This document shows, piece after piece, positions 34,337 through 43,970 of a DNA stretch of 64,000 nucleotides (position 1 is the stretch's first letter; every line of letters begins with the position of its first letter). Where the stretch lies: assembly GCF_007993795.1 (NCBI RefSeq), contig NZ_CP042476.1, forward strand, positions 1,984,001 to 2,048,000, written 5' to 3'. Both the position numbers and the translations under genes were made by a program. A model generated the notes under the pieces. It was not told the origin of the DNA, searched no databases, and saw only the letters and a program-made list of their open reading frames with translations. Origin of the DNA: Antarcticibacterium arcticum (GTDB lineage Bacteria > Bacteroidota > Bacteroidia > Flavobacteriales > Flavobacteriaceae).

Positions 34337-36924
34337 ATGAAAAATTTGATAATACTTATTACACTTCTTCTTTCCTCATTGGTGGTAGGCCAGAGACAGG
34401 TGCAAACCATTAATTCGGGTTGGGAATTTTCTCTGGAAAAAAATGATAAAAAAGAAATTGTAAATATTCCGCATACCTGGAATGCAGAAGATGCCTTTCG
34501 GGATGGTAAGGAATATTATCGGGGAAAGGGAACTTACTCAAAGACCCTTTTTGCTTCTCCAGCGTGGAAAGATCAACGTATTTTTTTAAAATTTGAAGGG
34601 AGCAATCAGGTTACTACAGTTTTTGTGAATGATCAACCAATAGGGGAACACCGAGGGGATATACCGGCTTTGTTTTTGAAATTTCTGAAGCCCTTAAACC
34701 TGGGGAGGAAAATAAAATAAAGATCGAAGTTGATAATTCTCATAACCTGGATATTCCTCCCCTGGATGCCGACTTTAACTTCTACGGGGGAATCTATCGC
34801 GACCTGGAATTGATAGTTACCGCTCCTGTTCACTTTGAACTGGAAAATGAAGCTGCGGGAAATTTAATTATAAAGACAACAGATGTTTCCAAGGAAAATG
34901 CCCGTATAAAAGTTGAAGCCAAAGTAATTAACAGCAGCCGCTCAAATACAACAGCCAGAATCGAAGTTGAGATATTTGATCCCTCTTCAAACTCAATTAA
35001 AACGCTCAGTAAAAATGTAAATCTTAAAGCTTCCGAAACACGGGAATTGATCTTTGAACATCAAATCAAGAATCCTGTTTTATGGTCTGTAGATGCTCCA
35101 AACTTATACCAGCTGGAGGCAAGGATTCTAAATGGTTCAAAAATTTTGGATACTTACTCTTCCAGGTTCGGGCTACGCTGGTTTGAAGTTGATACAGAAA
35201 GGGGATTTATCCTTAACGGGGAGCCAATTAAGTTGATAGGCGCAAACCGCCACCAGGACTTTAAAGGGCTGGGAAATGCGCTGCCAAACAGCCTGCACCG
35301 CAAGGATTATGAGATGATGAAAGAAATGGGGAGCAACGTGATAAGGACTGCCCATTACCCGCAGGACCCCGAAGTTTATAAAATTTGTGATGAACTCGGT
35401 TTGCTGGTGTGGACAGAAGTTCCTGTGATCAATGATGTGACAGATACCGATGCCTACCACGATATTTCCCTCAAAATGCAACGCGAACAGATCCTGCAAT
35501 TCTATAACCATCCCTCTATTGTGATGTGGGGAATAATGAATGAGATCTTCATCAGGCTGGTGTTCAACAACCAGATCACCGAAGAGGAAAAAGTAGAAAA
35601 AATTCGGACATCTGTGGAACTGGCAGAAAAACTGGAGAAAGAAACAAAGCGCCTGGATCCGCAGCGATTAAGCGTTATGGCCTTACATGAAAATGAATTG
35701 TACAACGAATCTGGCATTGCAGATATTACAGATGTAATTGGCTGGAACCTCTATTTTGGCTGGTACTCCCCGGGGCTGGAAAGTTTCGGAGAGTTCCTGG
35801 ATGAGCAGCACCGGCGCTATCCTAACCGCCCTCTCTTTATCTCGGAATACGGCCCGGGGGCAGATGTGCGCCTGCAAACCGATACTCCCCTGCCCTGGGA
35901 TTACAGCGAAGCTTACCAACTAAAATTACACCGTAGTTATATTAACCAGGTTTTGGAACGGGATTTCGTATTTGGGATGACGGCATGGAACTTTGCCGAT
36001 TTTGGTTCATCCTTCCGGCAGGACGCTGCACCTTACATCAATCAGAAAGGACTGGTGAATATAGATCGCAGTAAAAAAGATATTTATTATTACTACCAGG
36101 CGAGATTGCTTGAGGAACCTATGGTCTATATATCCGGGGAACATTATCAAACCAGGTATCCCGAAGATGAAAATGAAAAAGTGAAGATCATCATTTTCAC
36201 CAATCAGGATAAGGTAAGCCTACAAACCCGGGAACAAGAATTTCCCTCAGAAGTAGTGGATGGCATGGCCGAATTCGTGATCAGCCTTCCTGAAGGAAAA
36301 CACCGGCTAACTGCTATTGCCGGAGACACTTTCCATAACCGGGAAATTGAAGTGAAATTCAGGAAAAATCTGCTGGAAAATATAGGAAAACAACCTGTTA
36401 CTATTAATGTGGGGGCCCATGTTAATTATACAGATCCTTTAACCGGGGAGACCTGGATAAGCGACCACGAATATAAAACAGGAGGATTTGGATTTGTTGG
36501 CGGGGAAGTCTACCAGCGGGATAAAAATAAATTCCAGGGAACCGCTTCAGATATTCAGGGAACCGAAAATGATCCACTTTTTCAAACTATGAGAAAGGGA
36601 ATCGAAGCCTACAGATTTGATGTTCCAAAAGGGGATTACCGTGTCACCCTGCTTTTCGCAGATCCTGAATTCAACGCTTCCGAAGAAAACATCTATAACC
36701 TCAGCGATGCCCAAAAGCAGGAAATTTCAGGCTTAAGGAGTTTCGATGTGAGAATTAACGGGACCCTGTTTTCCAGGGACCTTAACCTGGCCCGGGATTA
36801 TGGCAGGATTCGGGCAGTGGAGAAATCTTACAGGGTTAAGGCCGCGGATAAGGGGATACAGGTGGAATTGCCGGAAAATGCAGGAAGGAGCCTTTTGTCC
36901 GGGATAAAATTGGAAAAAGAATAA
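34337..36924 (+). pseudogene. GH2 beta-galactosidase-like enzyme with malectin domain, single-base frameshift
   Basis: One gene split in two frames. The first, from ATG 34337 (signal peptide MKNLIILITLLLSSLVVGQ), encodes the sugar-binding N-terminal domain to HRGDIPAL and stops at 34718-34720. From about 34657 the +2 register continues as GYTGFVFEISEALKPGEENK and runs to 36924. Adding one G to the G4 run 34655-34658 restores HRGGYTGF. The repaired protein is about 862 residues: jelly-roll, immunoglobulin-like and TIM-barrel domains with acid/base Glu in MWGIMNE (about 403) and nucleophile Glu in FISEYG (about 504), then a malectin-like CBM57 region (INVGAHVNYTDPLTGETW). Sequencing error, slippage or decay are all possible. 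Confidence 0.88.
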
Positions 36925-36975
36925 ATACAAAGCGGAAAAAAATGAAATCACAATTCATTTTTCCCGCTTTGTATT
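36924..36975. terminator. Long bidirectional terminator at the centre of the PUL
   Basis: Arms 36924-36946 and 36954-36975 form a 22-bp near-perfect stem (AATACAAAGCGG / CCGCTTTGTATT). It separates the convergent GH2 and sulfatase genes. Confidence 0.85.
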
Positions 36976-37000
36976 CCTTTTTAAATATTTTTATTTCAAA

Positions 37001-38659
37001 TTATTTTTTAACCACAAAGGCTTTTGTAGTTCTTGGGGTTATAACATCATTATCATGAGCGTTGTAATGCAGGAATTTATCCTTTAACCTCGTGATTGTT
37101 TCCTTGAACTTCGACTCCGTTATAAGGTTCTTCTCCTGCCCAAGATCATTTGCGAGATCATAAAGTTCTGTAGCTTTATTATTACGGTCCACCATTAAAA
37201 CAAGATTTCCTTCTCTTATAGCACCATCATATGCAAAACCTGCCTGGTAAAGTACAAATTCGTGCAGCGGATCTTCTTCGTTTTGTAAACCTTTAAAAAT
37301 TGGCAACAGAGATGAACTGTCCATAGCCTGGTCTTCCTCCATGTTTTGCCCGGTTAGTTCATACATTGTGGCAACCCAATCATGGCCCATGATCAATTGA
37401 TTTGAAACAGAACCCGGAGAAATCACCGAACCTTCTAACGTTCCATCGCCCCATTTCGCTATGAAAGGAACCCTGTGACCACCTTCATAAATGGAGGCTT
37501 TATAATCCCTTAGCGGCCCGTTATTATCATGTTCAGGATTGCCATAGCGAGTAATGGCAGGCCATAATGCGCCATTATCACTTGTGAAGATTATAAGGGT
37601 ATTATCTGCAATACCCTCTTCTTCCAGCTTTGCAAGAATTTTACCTACCTGCAGGTCCAGCTCATAAAGAACATCTGATGTCATGGCTCCTGTCACTCCG
37701 TACACCTGCTCATCTATAGTTGATGGATCGCCGTCGAAATCAAATGGCGGGGTATGAGGCACATGTATTGCCTGGGAAGAGAAATACAGCAAAAACGGCT
37801 GATCTTTCCCTGTTTGTTTATTTTCCTTAAGGTGCCCGTCTATAAAATCTATGGCAGCATTTGTAAAAATGATCCCTGCCTGGCTGGAATCATAGTCTAC
37901 ATCACCCCGTGCAGGCACTTTTCCTGCTTCAACAATTTCACTTAAACCATTATTACTTACCCGGTAAAATCCATTTGTTAATAATCGGGTACTGGAGTTA
38001 TCTGCTGGTTTTTGTGGATCAACAGGAACATATTTTCCGTTTTCAAAATAGGCATAGGGTTCATGTTGAATTCCGCTTAACAGCCCCAGCCAGTGATCAA
38101 ACCCGTGATCATTCAGGTTATCTTTCACCCCGCGGCTGTAATCCATTATATTGAGGTTATCTTTCTCACGTATTACATTCCCTTTTTCGTCAAAGACATC
38201 ACCTCCAAGGTGCATTTTTCCAAAGAATGCGGTTTTATATCCCGCCTTTTGAAGGATCTCACCCACGGTTATATGGCGCCCCGCTTTTGTCCTGTTTCCG
38301 TTATGACTAAATCCGCTGCTGTTATTGACATCCCAGCTACCCCCGGCTCTACCATTTCTATAAGGATAGCTTCCGGTTAACAGGCTAAATCTGGATGGAG
38401 CACACAAAGCTGCCGGGGAATGCGCATCAGTAAACCTGATGCCTTGTTTTGCCAGTTTATCTATGTTTGGTGTTGGAACTTTACCTCCGTCTATTCCCAG
38501 ATCGCCATATCCAACATCATCTGCCAGAATGAAAACAACATTTGGGGCGCTGCGGTCTTTTTCCATCTTCTTCTGCTGGGCGTTTGTCACAGTGCAAAAT
38601 GGCAGGGAAATAAGGAAAAGGAAAATTAATTGCTGCGGTATTTTGAGTTTAATGTACAT
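37001..38659 (-). CDS. Secreted sulfatase
   Basis: A 552-residue type I sulfatase with a signal peptide (cleavage near VTNAQ). The formylglycine signature is C86-A-P-S-R90 in PAALCAPSRFSLLTGSYPYR, and metal ligands lie in FILADDVGYGDLG and FTSDNGALW. Cys86 must be converted to formylglycine, and a maturase gene (40494) is in the same cluster. It removes sulfate groups from a sugar, class and position unknown. It is last in the leftward PUL arm, 23 bp after the GH43 gene. Confidence 0.93.
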   Translation of the reverse strand: MYIKLKIPQQLIFLFLISLPFCTVTNAQQKKMEKDRSAPNVVFILADDVGYGDLGIDGGKVPTPNIDKLAKQGIRFTDAHSPAALCAPSRFSLLTGSYPYRNGRAGGSWDVNNSSGFSHNGNRTKAGRHITVGEILQKAGYKTAFFGKMHLGGDVFDEKGNVIREKDNLNIMDYSRGVKDNLNDHGFDHWLGLLSGIQHEPYAYFENGKYVPVDPQKPADNSSTRLLTNGFYRVSNNGLSEIVEAGKVPARGDVDYDSSQAGIIFTNAAIDFIDGHLKENKQTGKDQPFLLYFSSQAIHVPHTPPFDFDGDPSTIDEQVYGVTGAMTSDVLYELDLQVGKILAKLEEEGIADNTLIIFTSDNGALWPAITRYGNPEHDNNGPLRDYKASIYEGGHRVPFIAKWGDGTLEGSVISPGSVSNQLIMGHDWVATMYELTGQNMEEDQAMDSSSLLPIFKGLQNEEDPLHEFVLYQAGFAYDGAIREGNLVLMVDRNNKATELYDLANDLGQEKNLITESKFKETITRLKDKFLHYNAHDNDVITPRTTKAFVVKK

Positions 38660-38682
38660 AAAACAGATTTTTATAAAGTCAA

Positions 38683-40482
38683 TTATTTTATTTTCACCGG
38701 TTTACTTCTCTGCCCTACCCCGTTCTCATTAAAGGCTTCCACCTGGAAGTAATAGGCCTGATCTGTATTTAGAGCTCTCAGCTCATAATTGGTCCTGTCA
38801 TACATCATAACAGAATTATTCAGCTTATTCTCTTCAATTCCCCAAAAGATAACATATCCCATTGCATCATTTACGGGCTCCCACTTTAAAGTAGCATTAC
38901 GCCGATCTGTATTGCGGTCAATCTGGATATTTTCAGGAGTTGCAGGGGCTTTGCCATAGCCCTTTCCAAAGACCCGAAAACCGGAAAGCGCCAGGTATTC
39001 ATTGGGTGTATCAACATTCCGGTATTTCAGGTAACGGGCATCGGTCTCTTTTTCGAGTTCGATATAGGCATGTGGCTGGTCCCGCTCGTTCCCGGAATAA
39101 TCTACCAAAACACTCCAATTTCCCCCGTCTGTGGAGGATTCGATCTTAAACTGATGTTTTAAACCCGGGGCCCTGCCAAAAACAGCTGCATTAAATTCCT
39201 GAAAGTTTATCTGCAGGGCCTTTACCTGCATTACCTCTCCCAGGTCTACCGTCGCCTGCATGCTTTCATCATTGCCGTTTGCCACCCAAAAAGTGCTTAT
39301 TTGTTCATCTACCAAATTGGCCGGACCAAAACCCTTATCGCTTGCCCGTATAATTGCTTTCATTTCCGGACCAATAACCTGTTGCCTTACTGTATCATTT
39401 ACTACAGAACTGGCCGTTGCCTTCTTTCCATAAGACAGGAGCATCCACCCGCTAAAGCGGTGTTTATGATCCTTTACCTCTGTATCTGGTAAAAAATGCG
39501 GATAATCTCCATAAGCGGTATTAACATACATTTGCCCGTCCTTCTCAAAGCCTGCCGGAAACAGGCCAATCCTGCGTTCAAATTTGTAATTCACGGCAAT
39601 TGGCATGGTGGCAAAATGCCAGTAGTTGCCATGGTTATCCCTTACAGTACTGCCGTGTCCTGCACCCGTTACATACCCCCCGGGTTTGTATGAAACTGGA
39701 TTATAAGGGGCGTATTCAAATGGCCCCAGGGGATGGTCGCCCGTATAAACCCCATCTGCATACACATTGAATTCTGTACCCGGAGCCCCGTATTCCAGAT
39801 AGTACTTACCATTATGTTTGGTCATCCACGGCCCTTCCAGGTAGGGCTTCATTTCTGAAGAATGATCCTGTCCAAATCTTTCCCAGCCGTGCTTCTCAGG
39901 ATGTAAACTTATTAAAGCTTTAGGCTCCCCTTTTGGCAGGTAATTGTTTTCGGGATCCAGCTCTACCCCATATATGGGATGTACGTTAGAAGATTCTTCA
40001 TACAGGTAGACCTTCCCATCGTCATCTACTAAGAGGGCCGGATCCTGAATGGAGATAGGAAGGACGCTGTAAGAAGTTTTCCAGTCGCCAATTTCAGGGG
40101 TCTCAGTGTGGATCACCGCCATCCTTCCGGAGGGATCACCGGCCACGATCACCTTATCGCCGTGTACAGCCGCTGCCGGAGCATTGCTTCCGTTAAAATA
40201 CCAGCCCTGAGGGGTGATAAATTCCCAGTTGCTCATATCAGTTGACATCCAATAGCCATAGGACCTGGTAACGAACATAAAATATTTTCCTTTGAAATTG
40301 ATCACCGCGGGATCTGCCCCGGCCCTGTAGGAAACCCCGGTATAGGAGTTATGGGCCACATAGGTATAATCGATATCTATAGGATTACAATAGGTGGTGT
40401 ATTCACGACTCCCGGGTAGGTTCTGACTAAATCCCGAAAGAGCCAAACCTGTGATTAGTATAAAGATGCTTAACTTTTTCAT
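38683..40482 (-). CDS. GH43-family glycosidase with discoidin and FN3 domains (copy A)
   Basis: A 599-residue secreted enzyme. The five-blade propeller typical of family 43 occupies about 30-340, with likely catalytic base Asp57 (AGADPAVINF), pKa-modulating Asp147 (IQDPALLVDDDG) and acid Glu216 (LEGPWMTKHNG). A discoidin/F5/8C-like carbohydrate-binding domain follows (about 370-505, LKHQFKIESSTDGGNWSVLV) and a fibronectin type III domain (about 515-599). The activity could be arabinofuranosidase, xylosidase or galactanase-like. It is paralogous to the gene at 43971 throughout. Confidence 0.88.
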   Translation of the reverse strand: MKKLSIFILITGLALSGFSQNLPGSREYTTYCNPIDIDYTYVAHNSYTGVSYRAGADPAVINFKGKYFMFVTRSYGYWMSTDMSNWEFITPQGWYFNGSNAPAAAVHGDKVIVAGDPSGRMAVIHTETPEIGDWKTSYSVLPISIQDPALLVDDDGKVYLYEESSNVHPIYGVELDPENNYLPKGEPKALISLHPEKHGWERFGQDHSSEMKPYLEGPWMTKHNGKYYLEYGAPGTEFNVYADGVYTGDHPLGPFEYAPYNPVSYKPGGYVTGAGHGSTVRDNHGNYWHFATMPIAVNYKFERRIGLFPAGFEKDGQMYVNTAYGDYPHFLPDTEVKDHKHRFSGWMLLSYGKKATASSVVNDTVRQQVIGPEMKAIIRASDKGFGPANLVDEQISTFWVANGNDESMQATVDLGEVMQVKALQINFQEFNAAVFGRAPGLKHQFKIESSTDGGNWSVLVDYSGNERDQPHAYIELEKETDARYLKYRNVDTPNEYLALSGFRVFGKGYGKAPATPENIQIDRNTDRRNATLKWEPVNDAMGYVIFWGIEENKLNNSVMMYDRTNYELRALNTDQAYYFQVEAFNENGVGQRSKPVKIK

Positions 40483-40493
40483 AGGTTTAAATT

Positions 40494-41591
40494 TTAATTA
40501 TTCTTCTTCCTCAACATATTAGGCGTTGCTACGGTTCGAAATCCCAGATGCCCATGCGATGAATCCATGGTTTGTGGCATCTTTGCCGATACCCTGTAAC
40601 TGGCACAGTAAGAGGCGTGACATAGATAGGAACCTCCTTTTATGACCTTTGCGTTTAAATTGGGATTATATCCTTTGTAAGCATTCTCTGGCCCCTGCGG
40701 ATTTTCTGCCACTCCCTTATCCAATAATTTCCGGTAATACTGCGGGTCATAAAAATCTGAAGTGAACTCCCATACATTCCCGGCCATATCATAGAGGCCA
40801 TAAGCGTTGGGAGGAAATGATTCTACCGGGGCGCTGCCTTCGAATCCATCGGCTTCATTATTATTGACAGGGAATTCCCCGGTCCAGGTATTTGCTCTTT
40901 CTTCCAAAACGCTCTCATCATCACCCCAGCTAAACCGTGAATTTTCCTCCCCGCCCCTGGCGGCAAATTCCCATTCGGCCTCCGTTGGAAGGCGGCGTCC
41001 GGCCCACTCACTGTAAGCAACGGCGTCCTCATAAGCTATATGAACAACGGGGTGGTCTTCCCGGCCCTCTATAGAACTCCCGGAACCCTCCGGTTGCTTC
41101 CAGCTGGCTCCTATCTTCCAAACCCACCAGCGGGTGAAATCGTGAGGATCGTTGATCTTCCCCTCCGGTTTATTAAAAACCAGGGAACCCGGCTGCAGGA
41201 GTGAATCTGCCGGTTTTGGAGTGCCGGGTGGTAATTGCTCCTGCAATTCTTCCCAGGAAATTTCTCTTTCTGCCAGGGTAATGTAGCCTGTGGCTTCTAT
41301 AAACTGGGCATATTCCCGATTGGTCACTTCAGTTTCATCCATAAAGAAACCATCGACATACACAGGGTGGGAAGGTTTTTCATGACCCATCGCCTGTTTA
41401 TCCTCCTGGGTTGCTCCCTGCCGGATTACGCCGCCCGGGATCCATACCATTCCATGGGGAACTTCAAGGTCTCGGGGCTGCTCTGTGGCCTCATACTTTT
41501 CATCAGGCACAGGTTCCTCTTGCTCCCTGTTTTCCTTACATCCAAAGAGGAGTACCGCAATTAGCCAATAAATGCATCGGGTTTTAATCAT
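40494..41591 (-). CDS. Formylglycine-generating enzyme (sulfatase maturase), lipoprotein
   Basis: A 365-residue member of the FGE/SUMF1 family that oxidises sulfatase Cys to formylglycine. The lipobox ends at Cys18 (VLLFGC). The C-terminal block KGGSYLCHASYCASYRVSAK holds Cys324 and Cys329 with the same spacing as the active-site pair of the human enzyme, followed by DSSHGHLGFR. This marks a true copper/oxygen-type FGE rather than the many look-alikes without the Cys pair. It lies between GH3 and GH43 genes. As an exported lipoprotein it would act on sulfatases in the envelope. Confidence 0.9.
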   Translation of the reverse strand: MIKTRCIYWLIAVLLFGCKENREQEEPVPDEKYEATEQPRDLEVPHGMVWIPGGVIRQGATQEDKQAMGHEKPSHPVYVDGFFMDETEVTNREYAQFIEATGYITLAEREISWEELQEQLPPGTPKPADSLLQPGSLVFNKPEGKINDPHDFTRWWVWKIGASWKQPEGSGSSIEGREDHPVVHIAYEDAVAYSEWAGRRLPTEAEWEFAARGGEENSRFSWGDDESVLEERANTWTGEFPVNNNEADGFEGSAPVESFPPNAYGLYDMAGNVWEFTSDFYDPQYYRKLLDKGVAENPQGPENAYKGYNPNLNAKVIKGGSYLCHASYCASYRVSAKMPQTMDSSHGHLGFRTVATPNMLRKKNN

Positions 41592-41609
41592 TCATTAATT
41601 TATAAAAAA

Positions 41610-41648
41610 ATGCTCCTCCAAAAAGGCAGGGCTTTTCCAGAGGAGCAT
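41610..41648 (-). terminator. Internal terminator/attenuator of the PUL
   Basis: On the minus strand, ATGCTCCTC (41640-41648) pairs with GAGGAGCAT (41610-41618), followed by seven T. It lies between the GH3 stop and the FGE start, only 18 bp before the FGE ATG. Confidence 0.8.
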
Positions 41649-41666
41649 CCTAAAAATTGTTACTCT

Positions 41667-43933
41667 CTACTTTACTGTAAAGCTACCTGTAAATTCACCA
41701 TCAGAACTTCCGCCAACAAAAAATTCAAATTCTCCCGGTTCAAAGATGAACTCTTCTTCATTGTTATAGAATTTAAGATCCTCTGTAGTGATCTCAAAGT
41801 TCACCGTTTGAGAAGCACCTTTTTCAAGAAAGATCTTTTTAAAACCTTTTAATTCCTTCATAGGGGGGTTAAAGACCTTACCTTGTCATGAGTATATAAT
41901 TGTACTACCTCTGCTCCGGCATAATTGCCAGTGTTTTTTATTGTAGCAGAAATGGTAATGCTCCCACCTTCTGAAAGTGTAGAATTACTCACCTTCACAT
42001 TGGAATATTCAAATTCTGTATAGCTAAGCCCATATCCAAATGGCAGCAATGGGGCATTTGGAGCATCGAGATAATTAGATTTAAATTTCTCAAACTTAGC
42101 AGAAGGAGCCGGTCTTCCGGTTGTTCTCATTCCGTAATAAATAGGGATCTGTCCAACATTTACCGGCCAGGTTGCTGTAAGTTTTCCTGATGGGTTATAA
42201 TCTCCAAAAACAACATCGGCCACAGCATTTCCTGCCTCCACACCCGGGTGCCATACCTGCAGGATACTTACCGGAAGTTCCATTTCTTCCGGAATAGTTA
42301 AAGGTCTTCCACTCATTAAAACCAAAACAACAGGTTTTCCACTTGCCGCTAATTCCCTTATTAATTTTTTCTGACTTTCAGGAATTGAAATATCAGTTCG
42401 GCTCGCCGCTTCCCCGCTCATTTCTGAAGCTTCGCCTACTACAGCTACCACAACATCGGCCTTAGCAACCACTGCCATAGCCTCCTTCAGCAATTGATCC
42501 GGAGATTCTTTTGAAATTTCTATACGCGGCCCAAAAACATTTACTTTTTTCGCGAAGGTAGAATCATCGCTTATATTAGCTCCTTTTGCATAAGTTATGC
42601 TGGCATTAGGTGCAACATTTTTGAAACCTTCCAGCAATGGGATGGAAAGTTGTTGATCCCCGGTTGGAGCCCAGGTTCCAAGCATATTATTCTTGTTATT
42701 TGCGAGGGGACCAATTAAGGCAATCTTCGCATTTTTTGAAATTGGAAGGGTATTGTTATGTTTTTTTAGCAGCACAAAAGATTTTGTTGCTGCCTCCCGA
42801 GCCTTTGCGCGATTAGCTGCTGTGAGAATATCTTTTTTTGGCCGGCGTTCATCAGAGTATCTGTAAGGATCCTCAAATAAACCAAGTTTGTGTTTAGCCT
42901 CAAGAATCCTTCTGGCAGCTGTAGTTATGGTTTCTTCTGAAACTTTTCCTTCCTCAACAGATTTTTTAAGGGTGGTTAGAAATCCTTCCCCAACCATGTC
43001 CATATCCAGCCCGGCATTGATTGCCAAAGCCGAAACAGCCTGTAAGTCACCCAATCCATGAGCAATCATTTCGTTTACCGAGGTATAATCAGATACCACA
43101 AATCCCTGGAATCCCCAACGCTCACGCAACACATCTGTTAGCAACCATTTATTACCTGAAGCAGGTACGCCATCTATATCATTAAAGGAAGTCATAACAC
43201 TCCAAACTCCGGCATCTACCGCAGCCTTATATGGAGGCAGGTATTCATTGAACATCTTGGCACGGCTCATATCCACACGGTTGTAATCACGCCCACCTTC
43301 GGCAGCCCCATAAAGCGCTAAATGTTTTACCGTAGAGATCATAGTTTCAGGCCTTGATAAGTCCTCTCCCTGATATCCCTTCACCATTGCTTTTGCTATT
43401 TGTGAACCCAGGTACGGGTCTTCCCCTGCACCTTCAGCCACGCGGCCCCAACGGGGATCCCGCGAAATATCTACCATTGGAGAAAAATTCCAGTTTATAC
43501 CATCGGCAGTGGCTTCTTTGGCTGCTATTTGTGCCGTTTCCTTTATCAATTCCATATCCCAACTAGCCGAAAGTCCAAGGGGGATAGGAAAAGTGGTTTT
43601 ATACCCATGAATCACATCGCTCCCTATAAGAAGTGGGATTTTAAGACGGGAATTCTTTACCGCAAGATCCTGGGCTTGTCTAACCCTTTCAGGACTGGAA
43701 ACTCCAAACACTCCACCCACATTTCCTGCCTTGATTTTTGTCTCCACATCTTCACTCACCACAGATCCGGTTGCAACACCACCTCCCGGGGTTAAAAGAT
43801 TGAGCTGACCTATCTTTTCTTCGAGTGTCATTTTTGCAAGTAGCTCTTCTACCTGTGGAATTCTTTCCTGGGCCTGGAGATTTGAAAGCCCTGTAAAAAA
43901 CAGAACAGCGACAAACAGATTAAATTTTTTCAT
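41667..43933 (-). pseudogene. GH3 beta-glucosidase with single-base frameshift near the C-terminus
   Basis: The first frame (43933 down to 41858) gives 691 residues: a signal peptide, the family 3 TIM-barrel with nucleophile Asp282 in GFVVSDYTSVNEM, and the alpha/beta sandwich. It then ends early as YTHDKVRSLTPL. The missing fibronectin III-like tail (MKELKGFKKIFLEKGASQTV) lies in the next frame, 41861 down to 41667. One extra C in the C6 run (G6 on +, 41863-41868) would give SLTPPMKELKGF and a 755-residue enzyme of normal length. Predicted to release glucose from oligosaccharides in the periplasm. The break may be a sequence error; if real, the tail loss would probably destabilise the enzyme. 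Confidence 0.9.
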
Positions 43934-43970
43934 GTTAGTTATAATTTAAATAATTGATAGTTTCTTTTAT

